From contig NZ_CP024628.1 in NCBI RefSeq assembly GCF_024449095.1, forward strand, positions 1 to 64,000: a DNA stretch of 64,000 nt, read 5' to 3'. The first letter of the stretch is position 1; each line of letters begins with the position of its first letter. The stretch is from Vibrio coralliilyticus. GTDB lineage: Bacteria > Pseudomonadota > Gammaproteobacteria > Enterobacterales > Vibrionaceae. The notes under the pieces are model-generated. The model was not told where the DNA came from. It made no database searches and saw nothing but the letters and a program-made list of their open reading frames with translations. This document shows positions 8,764 to 18,854 of the stretch, piece by piece. The position numbers and the translations under genes were made by a program.

Positions 8764-11166
8764 ATGGCATTTTGGAATCGGAAACCACAGCCTGATGCAG
8801 CGGAACAATTTTCCGCCTCTGCTCAGGATAGCCTAATGGAAGAATATGAGCCTACAAGTGAGCAAGGGTTATCGAAGGATCAGCTCTTTTCTGCATTGAA
8901 TGCAGCGCAAACAGCCTTGATGATGATTGACCGAGACTTCAATATTACTTACATCAACCAAAAGTCTCTCGAACTTTTGAAAAAACATGAAGCTCTGTTT
9001 CAATCGCTCTGGCCCAACTTTCGAGCTGATGAAGAGTTTCTAATGGGGTTTTGCATCGACGGTTTTCATGCCAACCCGGCGCATCAACGCCATATGCTTT
9101 CCAACCCCTCCAATCTGCCATATACCACAACGATTACAGTAAAAGACGTCAAAATTGAGCTTAACGTGGGAGCCATCATTGATGGAAAAGGGCAATATGT
9201 CGGCAATACATTGGAATGGTCTGATGTGACAGCTGAACTCGCTCAACAAAATGATATCGCAAGGTTGCAGGCGGCGGTTGATCAAGCTCAAACAGCGATG
9301 GTGATGATTGATCGTGACTTTCAAATCACATATGTCAACCAAGAGACAGTCCAATTATTTAGTAAGCATGAAGCGACCTTACGTACGGTTTGGTCAGGAT
9401 TTACAGCTTCAGAAGAGTGGCTAATGGGTAGGTGTATAGATGAGTTCCACAAAAATCCTGCTCATCAGAGACAGCTATTATCGACGCCGAATAACTTACC
9501 TTACAAAACGGATATTGACATTGCCGATATAAAGATTGAGCTCAACGTTGCCGCGATCACCGATGCAAAAGGTAACTATATAGGTAACACGTTGGAATGG
9601 CGTGATGTCACTGAAGAGAGAGCGAAAGAGCAGGAAGTAGGGCGTTTAGCATCAGCGGTCAAAGGTATGACGACCAACCTGATGATGGCGGATAAAGAAG
9701 GCATTATCCAATATATTAATCCTGCCTTATCCAGTTTATTGAAATCGCGAGAAAGTGACTTACAAAAAGCCTTGCCAGGCTTTGATGCGAGTCACCTTGT
9801 AGGGAAAAACATCGACGTCTTCCATAAGAACCCAAGCCATCAGCGCAATATCATCAACAATCCTGAACGTCTTCCTTTTAGTTCTAATATCGCTGTCGGT
9901 GGGCTTGAGTTTAATCTTACTTGCATTGCGATGCATGATACTAAGGGCAATTATATTGGACCAGCTCTGCAATGGGAGGACATTACCGAGCAACAAGATG
10001 GCCAGCGTCAGGTTGAGGCTTTGATCCAACGTGCCATCTCTGGTGAGCTTAATGAACGCATTGATACATCAGTCTACAGTGGGTTTATGAAAGAGCTAGG
10101 TGATGGTATCAATAATTTGCTGGATACCATGGTAGAACCTATTGGTCAGTGTATTGATGTTATGAGTCGCGTCGCAGACGGCGATCTCAATACCAACATG
10201 TCCGATAACAAAGGGGAGTTCGGCAGGCTTTCTGATGCGGTAAACACTTCGATCATTAACCTTCGTAATATGGTTGAAAAAATCACCCATTCTTCGGCTC
10301 GGGTGGCCACTGCTTCTACTGAGATCGCAGAGGGGAACAATGACTTGAGTCAGCGCGTCGAAGCTCAAGCCTCAAACCTAGAAGAGACCGCGGCAAGCAT
10401 GGAACAGATGACGGCAACTGTACGCCAGAATGCTGACAACGCTAAAGGAGCCAATACACTAGCGGAGGATGCAACCAAGAAAGCCAGCAAAGGTGGGGAA
10501 GTGGTTGGTCAGGCAGTGTCGGCTATGTCCGAAATTAATACCGCGAGTAAGAAAATTGCCGATATTATTGGTGTAATTGATGAAATTGCCTTCCAGACTA
10601 ACCTATTAGCTCTGAATGCAGCGGTAGAAGCAGCAAGAGCGGGTGAGCAAGGGCGCGGCTTTGCGGTTGTAGCAGGCGAAGTTCGTAACTTGGCTCAACG
10701 AAGTGCCGCAGCTGCCAAAGAAATTAAAGGGCTGATTAAAGACAGCGTAGAAAAAGTCGATGAGGGTTCACGACTTGTTGATGAGTCCGGCGAAACTTTG
10801 AATGAAATTGTTGATGCCGTCGAGAAAGTCACAGAGCTGATTGCTCAGATTGCTTCGTCTAGCTTAGAGCAGTCGACGGGGATTGATGAGATAAATCGCG
10901 CCATCACGACGATGGATGAAATGACACAGCAGAACGCTTCCTTAGTTGAAGAAACTTCGGCAGCAAGTCAGTCCTTGAAAGATGAAGGCAAACAGCTGCT
11001 TCATCTAATGAACTTTTTCGCGACAGATGATAACGTCGCGACATTTGACTCCAGAAGGACGGCAGACTCTGGGCAGAGTAGTAATGTTAGGGAGATAAGA
11101 ACACCGCGTGTAGCAAACTCAGGATTTAAGGCCAGTGAGGAAGGGGACGAATGGGAAGAGTTCTAA
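8764..11166 (+). CDS. Soluble methyl-accepting receptor with three PAS domains and a CheR-docking tail
   Basis: This 800-residue chemoreceptor has no obvious transmembrane segment. Three homologous PAS units begin near residues 42, 167 and 295, each starting with a form of [21 protein letters not shown]-like linker (about 420-480) and a coiled-coil methyl-accepting domain follow; the hairpin tip ([28 protein letters not shown]) lies near residue 610. The protein ends in EWEEF, which fits the xWxxF pentapeptide that tethers CheR and CheB. The codons for that tail overlap the start of cheR. The PAS ligand is unknown; a cytoplasmic cue such as redox, haem or flavin state is possible. Confidence 0.92.
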   Translation: MAFWNRKPQPDAAEQFSASAQDSLMEEYEPTSEQGLSKDQLFSALNAAQTALMMIDRDFNITYINQKSLELLKKHEALFQSLWPNFRADEEFLMGFCIDGFHANPAHQRHMLSNPSNLPYTTTITVKDVKIELNVGAIIDGKGQYVGNTLEWSDVTAELAQQNDIARLQAAVDQAQTAMVMIDRDFQITYVNQETVQLFSKHEATLRTVWSGFTASEEWLMGRCIDEFHKNPAHQRQLLSTPNNLPYKTDIDIADIKIELNVAAITDAKGNYIGNTLEWRDVTEERAKEQEVGRLASAVKGMTTNLMMADKEGIIQYINPALSSLLKSRESDLQKALPGFDASHLVGKNIDVFHKNPSHQRNIINNPERLPFSSNIAVGGLEFNLTCIAMHDTKGNYIGPALQWEDITEQQDGQRQVEALIQRAISGELNERIDTSVYSGFMKELGDGINNLLDTMVEPIGQCIDVMSRVADGDLNTNMSDNKGEFGRLSDAVNTSIINLRNMVEKITHSSARVATASTEIAEGNNDLSQRVEAQASNLEETAASMEQMTATVRQNADNAKGANTLAEDATKKASKGGEVVGQAVSAMSEINTASKKIADIIGVIDEIAFQTNLLALNAAVEAARAGEQGRGFAVVAGEVRNLAQRSAAAAKEIKGLIKDSVEKVDEGSRLVDESGETLNEIVDAVEKVTELIAQIASSSLEQSTGIDEINRAITTMDEMTQQNASLVEETSAASQSLKDEGKQLLHLMNFFATDDNVATFDSRRTADSGQSSNVREIRTPRVANSGFKASEEGDEWEEF

Positions 11167-12005
11167 GCCGAGACGAGGGGGCGCTACCGAGTGAAGAATT
11201 TGAACTGACGGATAGAGATTTCAAGTTTATCCAGTGGTTCATGCATAAACACGCCGGTATCTACTTTTCTGATCGAAAACGAACTATGGTGTACGGCCGC
11301 ATAAGCCGCCAGCTTAGGCGGCTTGGCCTGACGCGATTCTCTGAATATAAGCTGCTGATAGAGCAAGACAATAAAGAGCGCGTTAGGTTTATCAACAGTC
11401 TCACCACTAATAAGACGCAGTTTTTCCGCGAATATCATCACTTCGAGTTTCTCGAAAAAATTTTGTTAGAAGAGTGGCAGCAGCAAGGCATCGATAGAGT
11501 GAACATCTGGTCGGCAGGGTGTTCAACTGGAGAGGAGCCCTACAGTTTTGTGTCTTCTTTGTATTGTGCAAACGCATTCAGCCGTTTTCAGCAAGTTGAA
11601 ATTTCTGCGACAGATCTCGATACCAAAGTCTTGTCTCATGCGAAGCAGGGCATTTATAGCGAAGAGGCGATCTCTACCATTCCGGCTAAGTATCTACAGC
11701 GCTGTTTTTTTAAAGGAAGGGGGGCTCAGGAAGGAAAAATCAAAATTGCCAATGGCCTGCAGAGGTACGTTCAATTTGAGCAGTTAAACCTGTTAGATGG
11801 ATGGGGGTGGCAACGGCCTTTTGATTTGATTTCTTGTCGTAATGTCATGATTTATTTTGATAAACCTACCCAAGAGAAATTGATTCGACGCTTTCACCAA
11901 CAACTTAAACCTAATGGTATTTTATTTCTTGGTCATTCGGAAAGTGTCGGCTCGTGTAGCAATATCTTCCGTCACTTAGGCAAAACCATCTATGTGAAAC
12001 AGTAG
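11151..12005 (+). CDS. cheR: Chemotaxis methyltransferase CheR
   Basis: This enzyme methylates receptor glutamates using S-adenosylmethionine. At 284 residues it is the usual size. A helical N-terminal domain is followed by the SAM-binding domain with [13 protein letters not shown] and later [10 protein letters not shown]. The ATG at 11151 lies inside the receptor's last codons, giving a 16-bp overlap and coupled translation. cheD follows after 8 bp. Confidence 0.94.
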   Translation: MGRVLSRDEGALPSEEFELTDRDFKFIQWFMHKHAGIYFSDRKRTMVYGRISRQLRRLGLTRFSEYKLLIEQDNKERVRFINSLTTNKTQFFREYHHFEFLEKILLEEWQQQGIDRVNIWSAGCSTGEEPYSFVSSLYCANAFSRFQQVEISATDLDTKVLSHAKQGIYSEEAISTIPAKYLQRCFFKGRGAQEGKIKIANGLQRYVQFEQLNLLDGWGWQRPFDLISCRNVMIYFDKPTQEKLIRRFHQQLKPNGILFLGHSESVGSCSNIFRHLGKTIYVKQ

Positions 12006-12013
12006 GGGGAATT

Positions 12014-12661
12014 ATGATTGGGCTAAAAGATTTGAAACCAAAATATGAAAATAGCCATTTCAATCGCTTTTATCACCCTCAAAAAGAGAGGCATATGATT
12101 AAGGTATTTCCTGGAGGGGTCTATTGGACACAAGAAGATGAATTGATTGCAACGGGGTTAGGCTCATGCATCGCGGCTTGTATTTGGGATGACTCTGCTG
12201 CTGTAGGAGGGATGAATCACTTTCTGCTGCCATTTCACAATCACTCAGAAATCAACTCGTGGAGCCCTGATGAAGTTGTGTCTACCGCTTCTCGATATGG
12301 CAGCCATGCGATGGAAATGTTAATTAACGCATTGATTGCCTATGGGGCAACGCGCTCATCTCTCAAAGTTAAGCTGTTTGGTGGGGCTCAGATGCTGGGA
12401 CATCATTCTATGATTGGAGAGAAGAACATCGCATTCATTTTAAATTACGTAAAGCAAGAGAACCTAGATGTCATTGCTCAAGATCTCGGTGGGCTAGAGC
12501 CCCGAAAGATTATTTTTAACCCCTTAACAGGTCAGGCTTGGCTCAAGCGAATCCCTTATACCGAGGTTCATCATCTTCAGCAAGAAGAAGACAAGTATGC
12601 CAGTCAATTGGATAAAGAAAGCCATCGCCCTCATGACGACGATGTGGAGTTGTTTTCATGA
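12014..12661 (+). CDS. cheD: Receptor glutamine deamidase CheD
   Basis: CheD deamidates selected glutamines of chemoreceptors and can interact with CheC/CheY-P-type regulators. The 215-residue protein has the catalytic Cys in [12 protein letters not shown] and the catalytic His in GGMNHFLLP, followed by [10 protein letters not shown] region of about 30 residues precedes the domain. An AGGGGG ribosome binding site precedes the ATG. Its stop overlaps cheB (ATGA). Confidence 0.94.
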   Translation: MIGLKDLKPKYENSHFNRFYHPQKERHMIKVFPGGVYWTQEDELIATGLGSCIAACIWDDSAAVGGMNHFLLPFHNHSEINSWSPDEVVSTASRYGSHAMEMLINALIAYGATRSSLKVKLFGGAQMLGHHSMIGEKNIAFILNYVKQENLDVIAQDLGGLEPRKIIFNPLTGQAWLKRIPYTEVHHLQQEEDKYASQLDKESHRPHDDDVELFS

Positions 12662-13704
12662 AAAAAATTAAGGTGTTGATCGTCGATGATTCCCCAGTGT
12701 TTAGAGCATTGCTTGAACAGATCATTAACTCGGATCCTGAACTTGAAGTAGTTGCGATGGCCGGAGACCCTTATCAAGCACGTGATTTAATCAAGGTTCA
12801 TAACCCAGATGTACTAACCTTAGATATAGAAATGCCCAAAATGAATGGCGTACAGTTTCTCAAGAATTTGATGCGCTTACGCCCTATGCCAGTGGTGATG
12901 ATATCAACCTTGACGCAACATGGTGCGGAACCAACATTGACGGCTCTAGAGCTCGGGGCTGTTGATTACTTTCCTAAACCTTCGGTTGATAACACGGGTG
13001 AGATGGTCACCTATAAAGATTTGGTTAATGACAAAATAAAAATGGCGGCAGGGGCGAATGTGCTCCAAGACAAAGCGAGGCTTATGCCTTCGAAGCTTGC
13101 GAATGCCCATAGTGGAAAAACCAAGTTTGAGTTAGTCGCCATTGGCGCGTCAACGGGAGGAACTGAAGCTATCAGGTTGGTTTTGTCAGCCTTACCCGCA
13201 GGATTACCACCAATTGTGATCACGCAGCATATTAGCGCTATGTTTAGCGCGTCTTTTGCACAACGGCTAAATGACAACAGCAATATTCAAGTCAAGGAGC
13301 TGGCTGTGAGTAAAGCACCACTTGTTAATGGTTGTGCGTATGTGGCGCCTGGAAATAAGCACTTAGTGGTGGTCAAGCAAGGTGTGCACCTGTATTGCCA
13401 GCTTGATGATAGACCCACGGTTAACAGGCACAAGCCTTCAGTTGATGTCATGTTTGATGCCGTGGCAGAGACGGTGGGGAGTAATGCGATTGGTATCATT
13501 TTGACAGGGATGGGGCAGGATGGAGCAAAAGGTTTGCTGAGAATGAGGCAAGCAGGAGCAGTGACCATTGCTCAGGATCAAGCCTCTTCTGTTGTTTGGG
13601 GAATGCCCAGAGTCGCTGTTGAGCTTAATGCTGCGCAAAAAGTATTAGGCCTGAAAAAAATACCTCAACAGATTTGTGACTGTTTAAAGCAAGCGATTGA
13701 GTGA
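12658..13704 (+). CDS. cheB: Chemotaxis methylesterase CheB
   Basis: This response-regulated glutamate methylesterase/deamidase has 348 residues. The receiver domain has IVDDSPVFR and the phospho-Asp in [10 protein letters not shown]. The esterase domain has the nucleophile in GASTGGTEA, the His in ITQHI, and the Asp in GMGQDGAKG. With CheR and CheD it gives the array a full adaptation system. It is translationally coupled to cheD. Confidence 0.95.
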   Translation: MKKIKVLIVDDSPVFRALLEQIINSDPELEVVAMAGDPYQARDLIKVHNPDVLTLDIEMPKMNGVQFLKNLMRLRPMPVVMISTLTQHGAEPTLTALELGAVDYFPKPSVDNTGEMVTYKDLVNDKIKMAAGANVLQDKARLMPSKLANAHSGKTKFELVAIGASTGGTEAIRLVLSALPAGLPPIVITQHISAMFSASFAQRLNDNSNIQVKELAVSKAPLVNGCAYVAPGNKHLVVVKQGVHLYCQLDDRPTVNRHKPSVDVMFDAVAETVGSNAIGIILTGMGQDGAKGLLRMRQAGAVTIAQDQASSVVWGMPRVAVELNAAQKVLGLKKIPQQICDCLKQAIE

Positions 13705-13729
13705 TGAGAAACAACGTCAGGAAAGAACT

Positions 13730-14899
13730 ATGAGCAAAATAATAAGGGCACCAAAATATCGATATGGTATTGCGATTAGCACGCAGGTCATATTGCTGTC
13801 CATTGGAATGACCCTTTCTTCCTCGATCGCACATGTCGCTGTCATGGTACTGGCTGCTGCGGTTCCATGGTTTGTGATTCCTCGCCGAGAAGCGCAGCAC
13901 AATGAAGATAAGCCGTCTATTCAACAGACTAAACCGGTCCAAAATACCAAAACAGCCGCTAAGGATATTAGTGAACTTCTCGGCAAAATCTCCTTGCAGC
14001 TTAATGAACCACTTGATCACCAGCATAGCGTTGTGGATGAGTCCGTTGAAACGTTGAATGAAAGCTTCTTTGAGGTGCAAAAGCTTGCTGAAGGACAGAA
14101 TGAGATAGCAGAGGCGCTCGTCAGCAACATGGTTGGGAATAAGCAAGGGGATTACGACATTGCGCAAGTCCTACCTAAAACTGAAGGCATTATTCGCCAA
14201 TTTGTCGATACGCTAATCAATGTGTCAGAAAAGAGCATCTCTGCGGTGCACAGTATCCATGATATGTCCGAAAAGTTGGACTCGGTTTTCAAATTATTAG
14301 CGCAAGTTAGAGGGTTATCAGAACAAACCAACTTACTTGCACTGAACGCAGCCATAGAAGCGGCAAGGGCGGGGGAAGCTGGGAGAGGGTTTGCTGTCGT
14401 CGCTCAAGAAGTGAGAAATCTGTCTGTTAAAGCCGAAGAGCTTAATAGCCAGATTGAGAAAGAGATTAACATTGCTCAGAACACGGTCGAGGAAGCGAAT
14501 AAGACGGTTGGTGAAATGGCATCCATCGACATGACAGAGGCCATCGAATCTAAAGATAAGGTCGATGATATGTTGAAGGGAGTGCAAAGAGCTAATGAGT
14601 CTGTTGAGCAAGAAGTGCAAAAAATTAAATCCATTGGTGTCACCCTTCACCGCCGTGTTGGAGATGGTGTCCGAGCTCTTCAGTTTACCGATATTATTGT
14701 TCAGCAAGGCGATTATGCCAAGATGAGTGTCGGGTTCCTTGAGCAAATGGCCCATCTCTTTGTGGAATACGCCAATGGAAAAATTAGCGGTGAAGAATTT
14801 AACCTTGCGGTTTATGAGCTAAAGAACAGCCTTGAGAATAGAGGTGCGCCAGCCGCTTCCCAAGAAAGTATTGAAGAAGGTGAAGTTGAACTTTTTTAA
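13730..14899 (+). CDS. Short methyl-accepting chemotaxis-like protein
   Basis: This 389-residue protein has two hydrophobic N-terminal segments (about residues 12-45) that could form a membrane hairpin with almost no periplasmic loop. A short methyl-accepting signalling domain follows, with the tip [31 protein letters not shown] near residue 195. No sensor domain is visible. The frame is open from a TTG at 13697, but the ATG at 13730 has a good AGGAAAG site and is preferred. It lies 25 bp after cheB and may connect the array to the partner-switch genes that follow. Confidence 0.85.
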   Translation: MSKIIRAPKYRYGIAISTQVILLSIGMTLSSSIAHVAVMVLAAAVPWFVIPRREAQHNEDKPSIQQTKPVQNTKTAAKDISELLGKISLQLNEPLDHQHSVVDESVETLNESFFEVQKLAEGQNEIAEALVSNMVGNKQGDYDIAQVLPKTEGIIRQFVDTLINVSEKSISAVHSIHDMSEKLDSVFKLLAQVRGLSEQTNLLALNAAIEAARAGEAGRGFAVVAQEVRNLSVKAEELNSQIEKEINIAQNTVEEANKTVGEMASIDMTEAIESKDKVDDMLKGVQRANESVEQEVQKIKSIGVTLHRRVGDGVRALQFTDIIVQQGDYAKMSVGFLEQMAHLFVEYANGKISGEEFNLAVYELKNSLENRGAPAASQESIEEGEVELF

Positions 14900-14958
14900 G
14901 CAAGTGAGTTTGAGTGTGCATGAGCCAGTAAGGCTCTTGTCGTAAACAAGGAGATACT

Positions 14959-15258
14959 ATGTCAGTAGAGTCGGAAGTCGATGTGAATGCTAAGCACGTT
15001 ACCATCCTGATTGAGGGCGCTTTTGGTTTTAACTTAGTGCAGGAGTTTCGTCGCTGTTATTCAGATAAACGAGATTTTCAATTTACTATCGATCTGCGCA
15101 AAGTCGACTATATCGACAGCGCCGGGCTAGGGATGCTGCTTAATATGCACAACTATCTCGAACAGGATGATGGGATGATCCGTATTACTAATACGCTACC
15201 ACAGGTACGAAAGATACTGACAATTTCTCGTTTTGATAAAAAATTTGCTATTGAATAG
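14959..15258 (+). CDS. STAS-domain anti-sigma factor antagonist
   Basis: This 99-residue STAS protein resembles SpoIIAA, RsbV and HsbA. The key loop is YIDSAGLGML, with Ser54 as the predicted phosphorylation site. It is preceded by a strong AAGGAGAT site and followed after 17 bp by a protein that carries both a PP2C phosphatase and a kinase-like HATPase, its probable partners. Unlike the STAS protein at the head of the operon, this one keeps the phosphorylatable Ser. Confidence 0.92.
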   Translation: MSVESEVDVNAKHVTILIEGAFGFNLVQEFRRCYSDKRDFQFTIDLRKVDYIDSAGLGMLLNMHNYLEQDDGMIRITNTLPQVRKILTISRFDKKFAIE

Positions 15259-15275
15259 CGGTTAAGGAGGGTCGT

Positions 15276-16973
15276 ATGCACGTCATGATAGTTGACGACC
15301 ACGCGACAAATCGAGAATTATGTCGGTTCATGCTTGGTGAGATGGCTGAGGAAGTCACAACGTTTGAAAATGGCGAAGGTGTGGTTGAGGCGATGCAGGA
15401 GATGTCATCGCTTCCTGACGTTATTTTGCTTGATGTAATGATGCCAGTCAAAGATGGGTTTACTACTGCTCAGGAAATCCGAGATGCATTTCCAAATTTA
15501 CATATCCCTATTATTTTTCTGACCGTTTTAGATGACCACGACTCGTTTGAGCGTTGCCTGACCTTGGGTGAAGACTTTATCCCTAAACCTGTCGAAAGAA
15601 GTGTACTTGTAGCTAAAGTGCAGGCGCATTATCGAACCGTGAAGATGCACAATGAGGTTAAGGAGCAAAGGGATGAGTTGAGTAAATTCCATGAACAGGT
15701 CCGCTATGACTATGCCATCGCTGAGTCCATTTTCTCCAATTTGATGGATGAAATGAGCGCCCAAGTGAAAAGCATCTATGGCGTCAACTACATTTCTACA
15801 CCCTCTACGATCTTTAACGGGGACCTGATTGTTGTCGCCAATCGCCCGCATGGTGGCGTTTACGTCATGATCGCCGATGCAACCGGGCATGGTTTACCCG
15901 CTGCGATATCGGCAATACCTGCCACGAGAGCATTTTTTTCAATGGCCTCAAAAGGTTTATCGTTAGGGGAGATTGTGCGAGAACTTAACGATGTACTGGT
16001 GCGCTTTCTTCCTATGGGAATGATGCTTGCCGCGAGTGTGTTTGAGGTCAGGGCTAATGGATTTGAAGTCTCTTGGTGGGGGGGCGGTCTTCCTGACGGT
16101 TACCTTCTTGATAAAGATGGCTCAATTGTCCGCAAGTTGGTATCTAGGCATATGCCGCTGGGGGTGCTCGAAGCTCATGAATTTGAAACAGACCTTATTC
16201 ATTTAAAAATGGAGCCTGATCAGAAAATCGTCTGTTATACAGATGGTGTTATTGAGGCAGGGAATGGTACTGGGGAGCAGTTTGGTCAAGAAAGGTTGGA
16301 AGAAGCGATCACCTCTGGGCGAGCTCTCATTCCTACCCTGTTTGAATCTGTGAGAAAATTTGCTAATCGCAATGTCGGTGATGATCTTTCTATTCTGGAT
16401 ATGGAATTCCCAATCTCTAATAGTAATGATCACGTTGTTAAACAAAATAGCTTTTACCTGAGTAAAACACCGACTCAATCTAAGATGCAATTTCCAGCTT
16501 CAGTATTAAAATCGGTAACGATCATGACGGAAGTTCGTCAGATATTAACAGGAGTAATGTCTGGACCTCATTTAGATTTGGTCTGTTCAGTTCTTTCTGA
16601 ACTCTTTGCTAATGCGATAGAGCATGGTCTATTGCGACTTGATTCTAAGATTAAGGAGGAACCGGACGGATTTTTTACTTTTTATCAGATGCGTGAAGAT
16701 AAATTGAAAGAGTTGCCTGAAGATCTGTGGGTTTCTTTGGCTATTGACTATAAGCCAGAGCAGAAGCAGTTGGTTATGAATTTAGAGCATAACGGTACTG
16801 GCTTCGATTATGAAGAAATAAATCGTGAACCAGATGAGAAAACACTCACTCATGGGAGAGGAATAGTTCTTGCTTCTGAATTATGTGACTCTTTGGAGTA
16901 TTCAAAACAAGGGAAATGCGTGACAGCGGTGTATAGTTTAGATGCTCAGCATCACTTCCCGAGCTCTGCTTGA
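15276..16973 (+). CDS. Response regulator with PP2C (SpoIIE/RsbU) phosphatase and C-terminal HATPase
   Basis: This 565-residue protein has a receiver (D7-D8, phospho-acceptor D53 in LLDVMMP, K in IPKPV), a coiled linker, and a SpoIIE-type phosphatase. The phosphatase shows IADATGHGLPAA, CYTDGVIEAGN and GDDLSILDM. A GHKL/HATPase domain ends the protein, with SELFANAIEHG, NGTGFDY and HGRGIVLA. The layout matches HsbR-type switches, where phosphorylation toggles dephosphorylation against phosphorylation of a STAS antagonist. The adjacent Ser54 STAS protein is the likely substrate. The phosphoryl input may come from the operon's CheA, which is inference. Confidence 0.92.
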   Translation: MHVMIVDDHATNRELCRFMLGEMAEEVTTFENGEGVVEAMQEMSSLPDVILLDVMMPVKDGFTTAQEIRDAFPNLHIPIIFLTVLDDHDSFERCLTLGEDFIPKPVERSVLVAKVQAHYRTVKMHNEVKEQRDELSKFHEQVRYDYAIAESIFSNLMDEMSAQVKSIYGVNYISTPSTIFNGDLIVVANRPHGGVYVMIADATGHGLPAAISAIPATRAFFSMASKGLSLGEIVRELNDVLVRFLPMGMMLAASVFEVRANGFEVSWWGGGLPDGYLLDKDGSIVRKLVSRHMPLGVLEAHEFETDLIHLKMEPDQKIVCYTDGVIEAGNGTGEQFGQERLEEAITSGRALIPTLFESVRKFANRNVGDDLSILDMEFPISNSNDHVVKQNSFYLSKTPTQSKMQFPASVLKSVTIMTEVRQILTGVMSGPHLDLVCSVLSELFANAIEHGLLRLDSKIKEEPDGFFTFYQMREDKLKELPEDLWVSLAIDYKPEQKQLVMNLEHNGTGFDYEEINREPDEKTLTHGRGIVLASELCDSLEYSKQGKCVTAVYSLDAQHHFPSSA

Positions 16974-16977
16974 TGAC

Positions 16978-16992
16978 ATTTACACTGTAAAC
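16978..16992. repeat. parS2 centromere site 3
   Basis: The sequence ATTTACACTGTAAAC is a perfect match to the chromosome II parS consensus. It lies 5 bp after the phosphatase stop, in the 123-bp gap before the FapA-family gene. Confidence 0.9.
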
Positions 16993-17096
16993 GGAGCCTA
17001 GAAGTGACCTACGCCCTACTTTGTCACAATTTTGATACTGTAATTCGTGAGGATTATATAAACTAAAGTTATAGGGATTGACTAAGTAGGCTGTAA

Positions 17097-18770
17097 ATGT
17101 GGGAAAAATTAGTCAGCTTATCTGATGATAATCAACAGGTTATTGCTAAATTAAGACCAGATATGAACATTGACGGTCGTTTTGACAGTAAGGGTGTTGA
17201 AGAGGCATTAGAGCAGATAGGTGCCACGGACTTTTGCATATTAGAGGAAGAAATTACTCGGTTTATTAATTGTGCAAAGGAAGGTAAGAGTGAAGCTCAG
17301 GTAGGTTTTCCTATCGCTGAAGTCAGAGATGCAATGGTCGAAGTCGTACTCTCTGAGCATGACATGTTGGCCAGTATGGTTGTCACCGGTGCTTATCGAG
17401 GGTCACCACTTAAAGGCCCTCAGATCGTACACGCCTTAGCTCAAGCGCACGTCACGAAAGGAATCAATAAATTAGCCCTCAAAAAAGTGCTAATGATGAG
17501 CCATCAGCTAAAACCGGGAGAAACTTTTACACAACCTGTTGCAAAAGGTAAGGATCCTGTTCAAGGGCAAGACGCCAAATTTATTCCACTCGTAAAAGAC
17601 GTCACCAAGCAAGTTCTCGCTCCTACACAAGATCAGAATGGTAAAGTAGATATGCTTGATCTTGGAGGAACCGTAACGGTCGAAGAAAAAGCTCGTTTGA
17701 TGAAGCGCATTCCGGCCACAAAAGGTACACCTGGTGTCACAGTTCAAGGCAAACCTATTCCTCCCAAAGCTGGTAATGATGCAATGCTCAAAGCCGGCAA
17801 AGGCTCAGAAATCTCTCCGGATGACCCGAATGTGCTGATTGCAGCGGTGTCAGGAATGCCTGTGATTAAAGAGCGTACCGTCGAAGTTGAAGATGCGCTT
17901 TGTTTACCGACCATAGGCGTTGCTACGGGGCACATAAAATTCAAAGGCAATGTTGTTGTTACGGGTAATATCGAGTCTGACATGATGGTTCGAGCTACCG
18001 GTAATTTAACTGTGGGTGGATTTATAGAGTCTGCGGATGTTCAAGCGCAGGGCAATATTGATGTTGCCAAAGGTATTATTGGCCACAATGTTTCAGAAGA
18101 TGAAGCCAAAAGCTGCCATGTAAAAGCGGGCGGCTCTATTACTGCAAACTATGCTCAATTCTCAGAGCTGCAAGCTGCGGAAAATATTAACCTGTCAGTA
18201 CATTGCATGAATAACGAAATCCGTTGTGGCAAAGACCTAATGGTATCAGATGAGGCAGAGAAGCAAGGCACCTTAAGTGGGGGGCAAGCCAAGGTGGGGG
18301 GCAAAGTTACCTGTGTAAACCTTGGTGTCGAAGGTGATACACCGACTTATGTCAATGCCTTTGCTCGTTATCAAAATTTCAAAGAGCGTCAGCAAAAGTA
18401 CAAAGAGCAATATAAGCTTGCTCAAGAGGCGACCATGGATGTGGTTCGCAAGGAGTTAGAGTTCAAGAAAACACCGAAATCTGAACGAAGTGATGAAGAA
18501 GAAGCCAACATCGAGAAACTCAAGGCAGAATCGAATGCTCGGTTAGAGAAAGTGAAAGCGGCGCGAGATAGACATGAACTAGAGTTTGAGCAAGCTCTTG
18601 AAGAGAATGTTGTTGAGGTGAAAAGTAAAGTTTTTACTCATGTTACAGTTCAGTTTGGTGATGAAAAAGTCATCACTAAGCGAGTACATGGTGCGAGTAC
18701 ATTTTCTTTTAACCAGTATGAGATTCGTTGTGCTTACGCTATAGATGAAGAAGCGCTTGAGCAAGAATAA
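17097..18770 (+). CDS. FapA/DUF342-family protein
   Basis: This 557-residue protein belongs to the DUF342 family, called flagellar assembly protein A. An N-terminal alpha/beta part (1-160) precedes a repeat-rich beta region (about 175-420) with GTPGVTVQGKPIPPKAG and serial glycine turns such as GNVVVTGNI. A charged coiled coil follows (about 430-510). In V. vulnificus a family member helps polar flagellation under control of a PTS protein; whether this copy does so is unknown. It lies just after the chemosensory operon on the same strand, with its own probable promoter next to parS2 site 3. Confidence 0.82.
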   Translation: MWEKLVSLSDDNQQVIAKLRPDMNIDGRFDSKGVEEALEQIGATDFCILEEEITRFINCAKEGKSEAQVGFPIAEVRDAMVEVVLSEHDMLASMVVTGAYRGSPLKGPQIVHALAQAHVTKGINKLALKKVLMMSHQLKPGETFTQPVAKGKDPVQGQDAKFIPLVKDVTKQVLAPTQDQNGKVDMLDLGGTVTVEEKARLMKRIPATKGTPGVTVQGKPIPPKAGNDAMLKAGKGSEISPDDPNVLIAAVSGMPVIKERTVEVEDALCLPTIGVATGHIKFKGNVVVTGNIESDMMVRATGNLTVGGFIESADVQAQGNIDVAKGIIGHNVSEDEAKSCHVKAGGSITANYAQFSELQAAENINLSVHCMNNEIRCGKDLMVSDEAEKQGTLSGGQAKVGGKVTCVNLGVEGDTPTYVNAFARYQNFKERQQKYKEQYKLAQEATMDVVRKELEFKKTPKSERSDEEEANIEKLKAESNARLEKVKAARDRHELEFEQALEENVVEVKSKVFTHVTVQFGDEKVITKRVHGASTFSFNQYEIRCAYAIDEEALEQE

Positions 18771-18818
18771 GTGCTTTTGCTTAGAATGACCCATTTATTA
18801 TGGGGTGATATTGTAGAC

Positions 18819-18851
18819 TAAAACGCCCGATGTCCCTCATTGGGCGTTTTG
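18819..18851. terminator. Bidirectional terminator between fapA-like gene and MFS gene
   Basis: The stem AAAACGCCC / GGGCGTTTT is flanked by A and T runs. It sits between two convergent genes and can serve both. Confidence 0.88.
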
Positions 18852-18854
18852 ATT

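Noticed and set aside
13625..14167. Antisense frame of 180 codons across cheB and the short receptor
   Set aside because: It spans two real genes on the other strand and has no ribosome binding site or family motifs.
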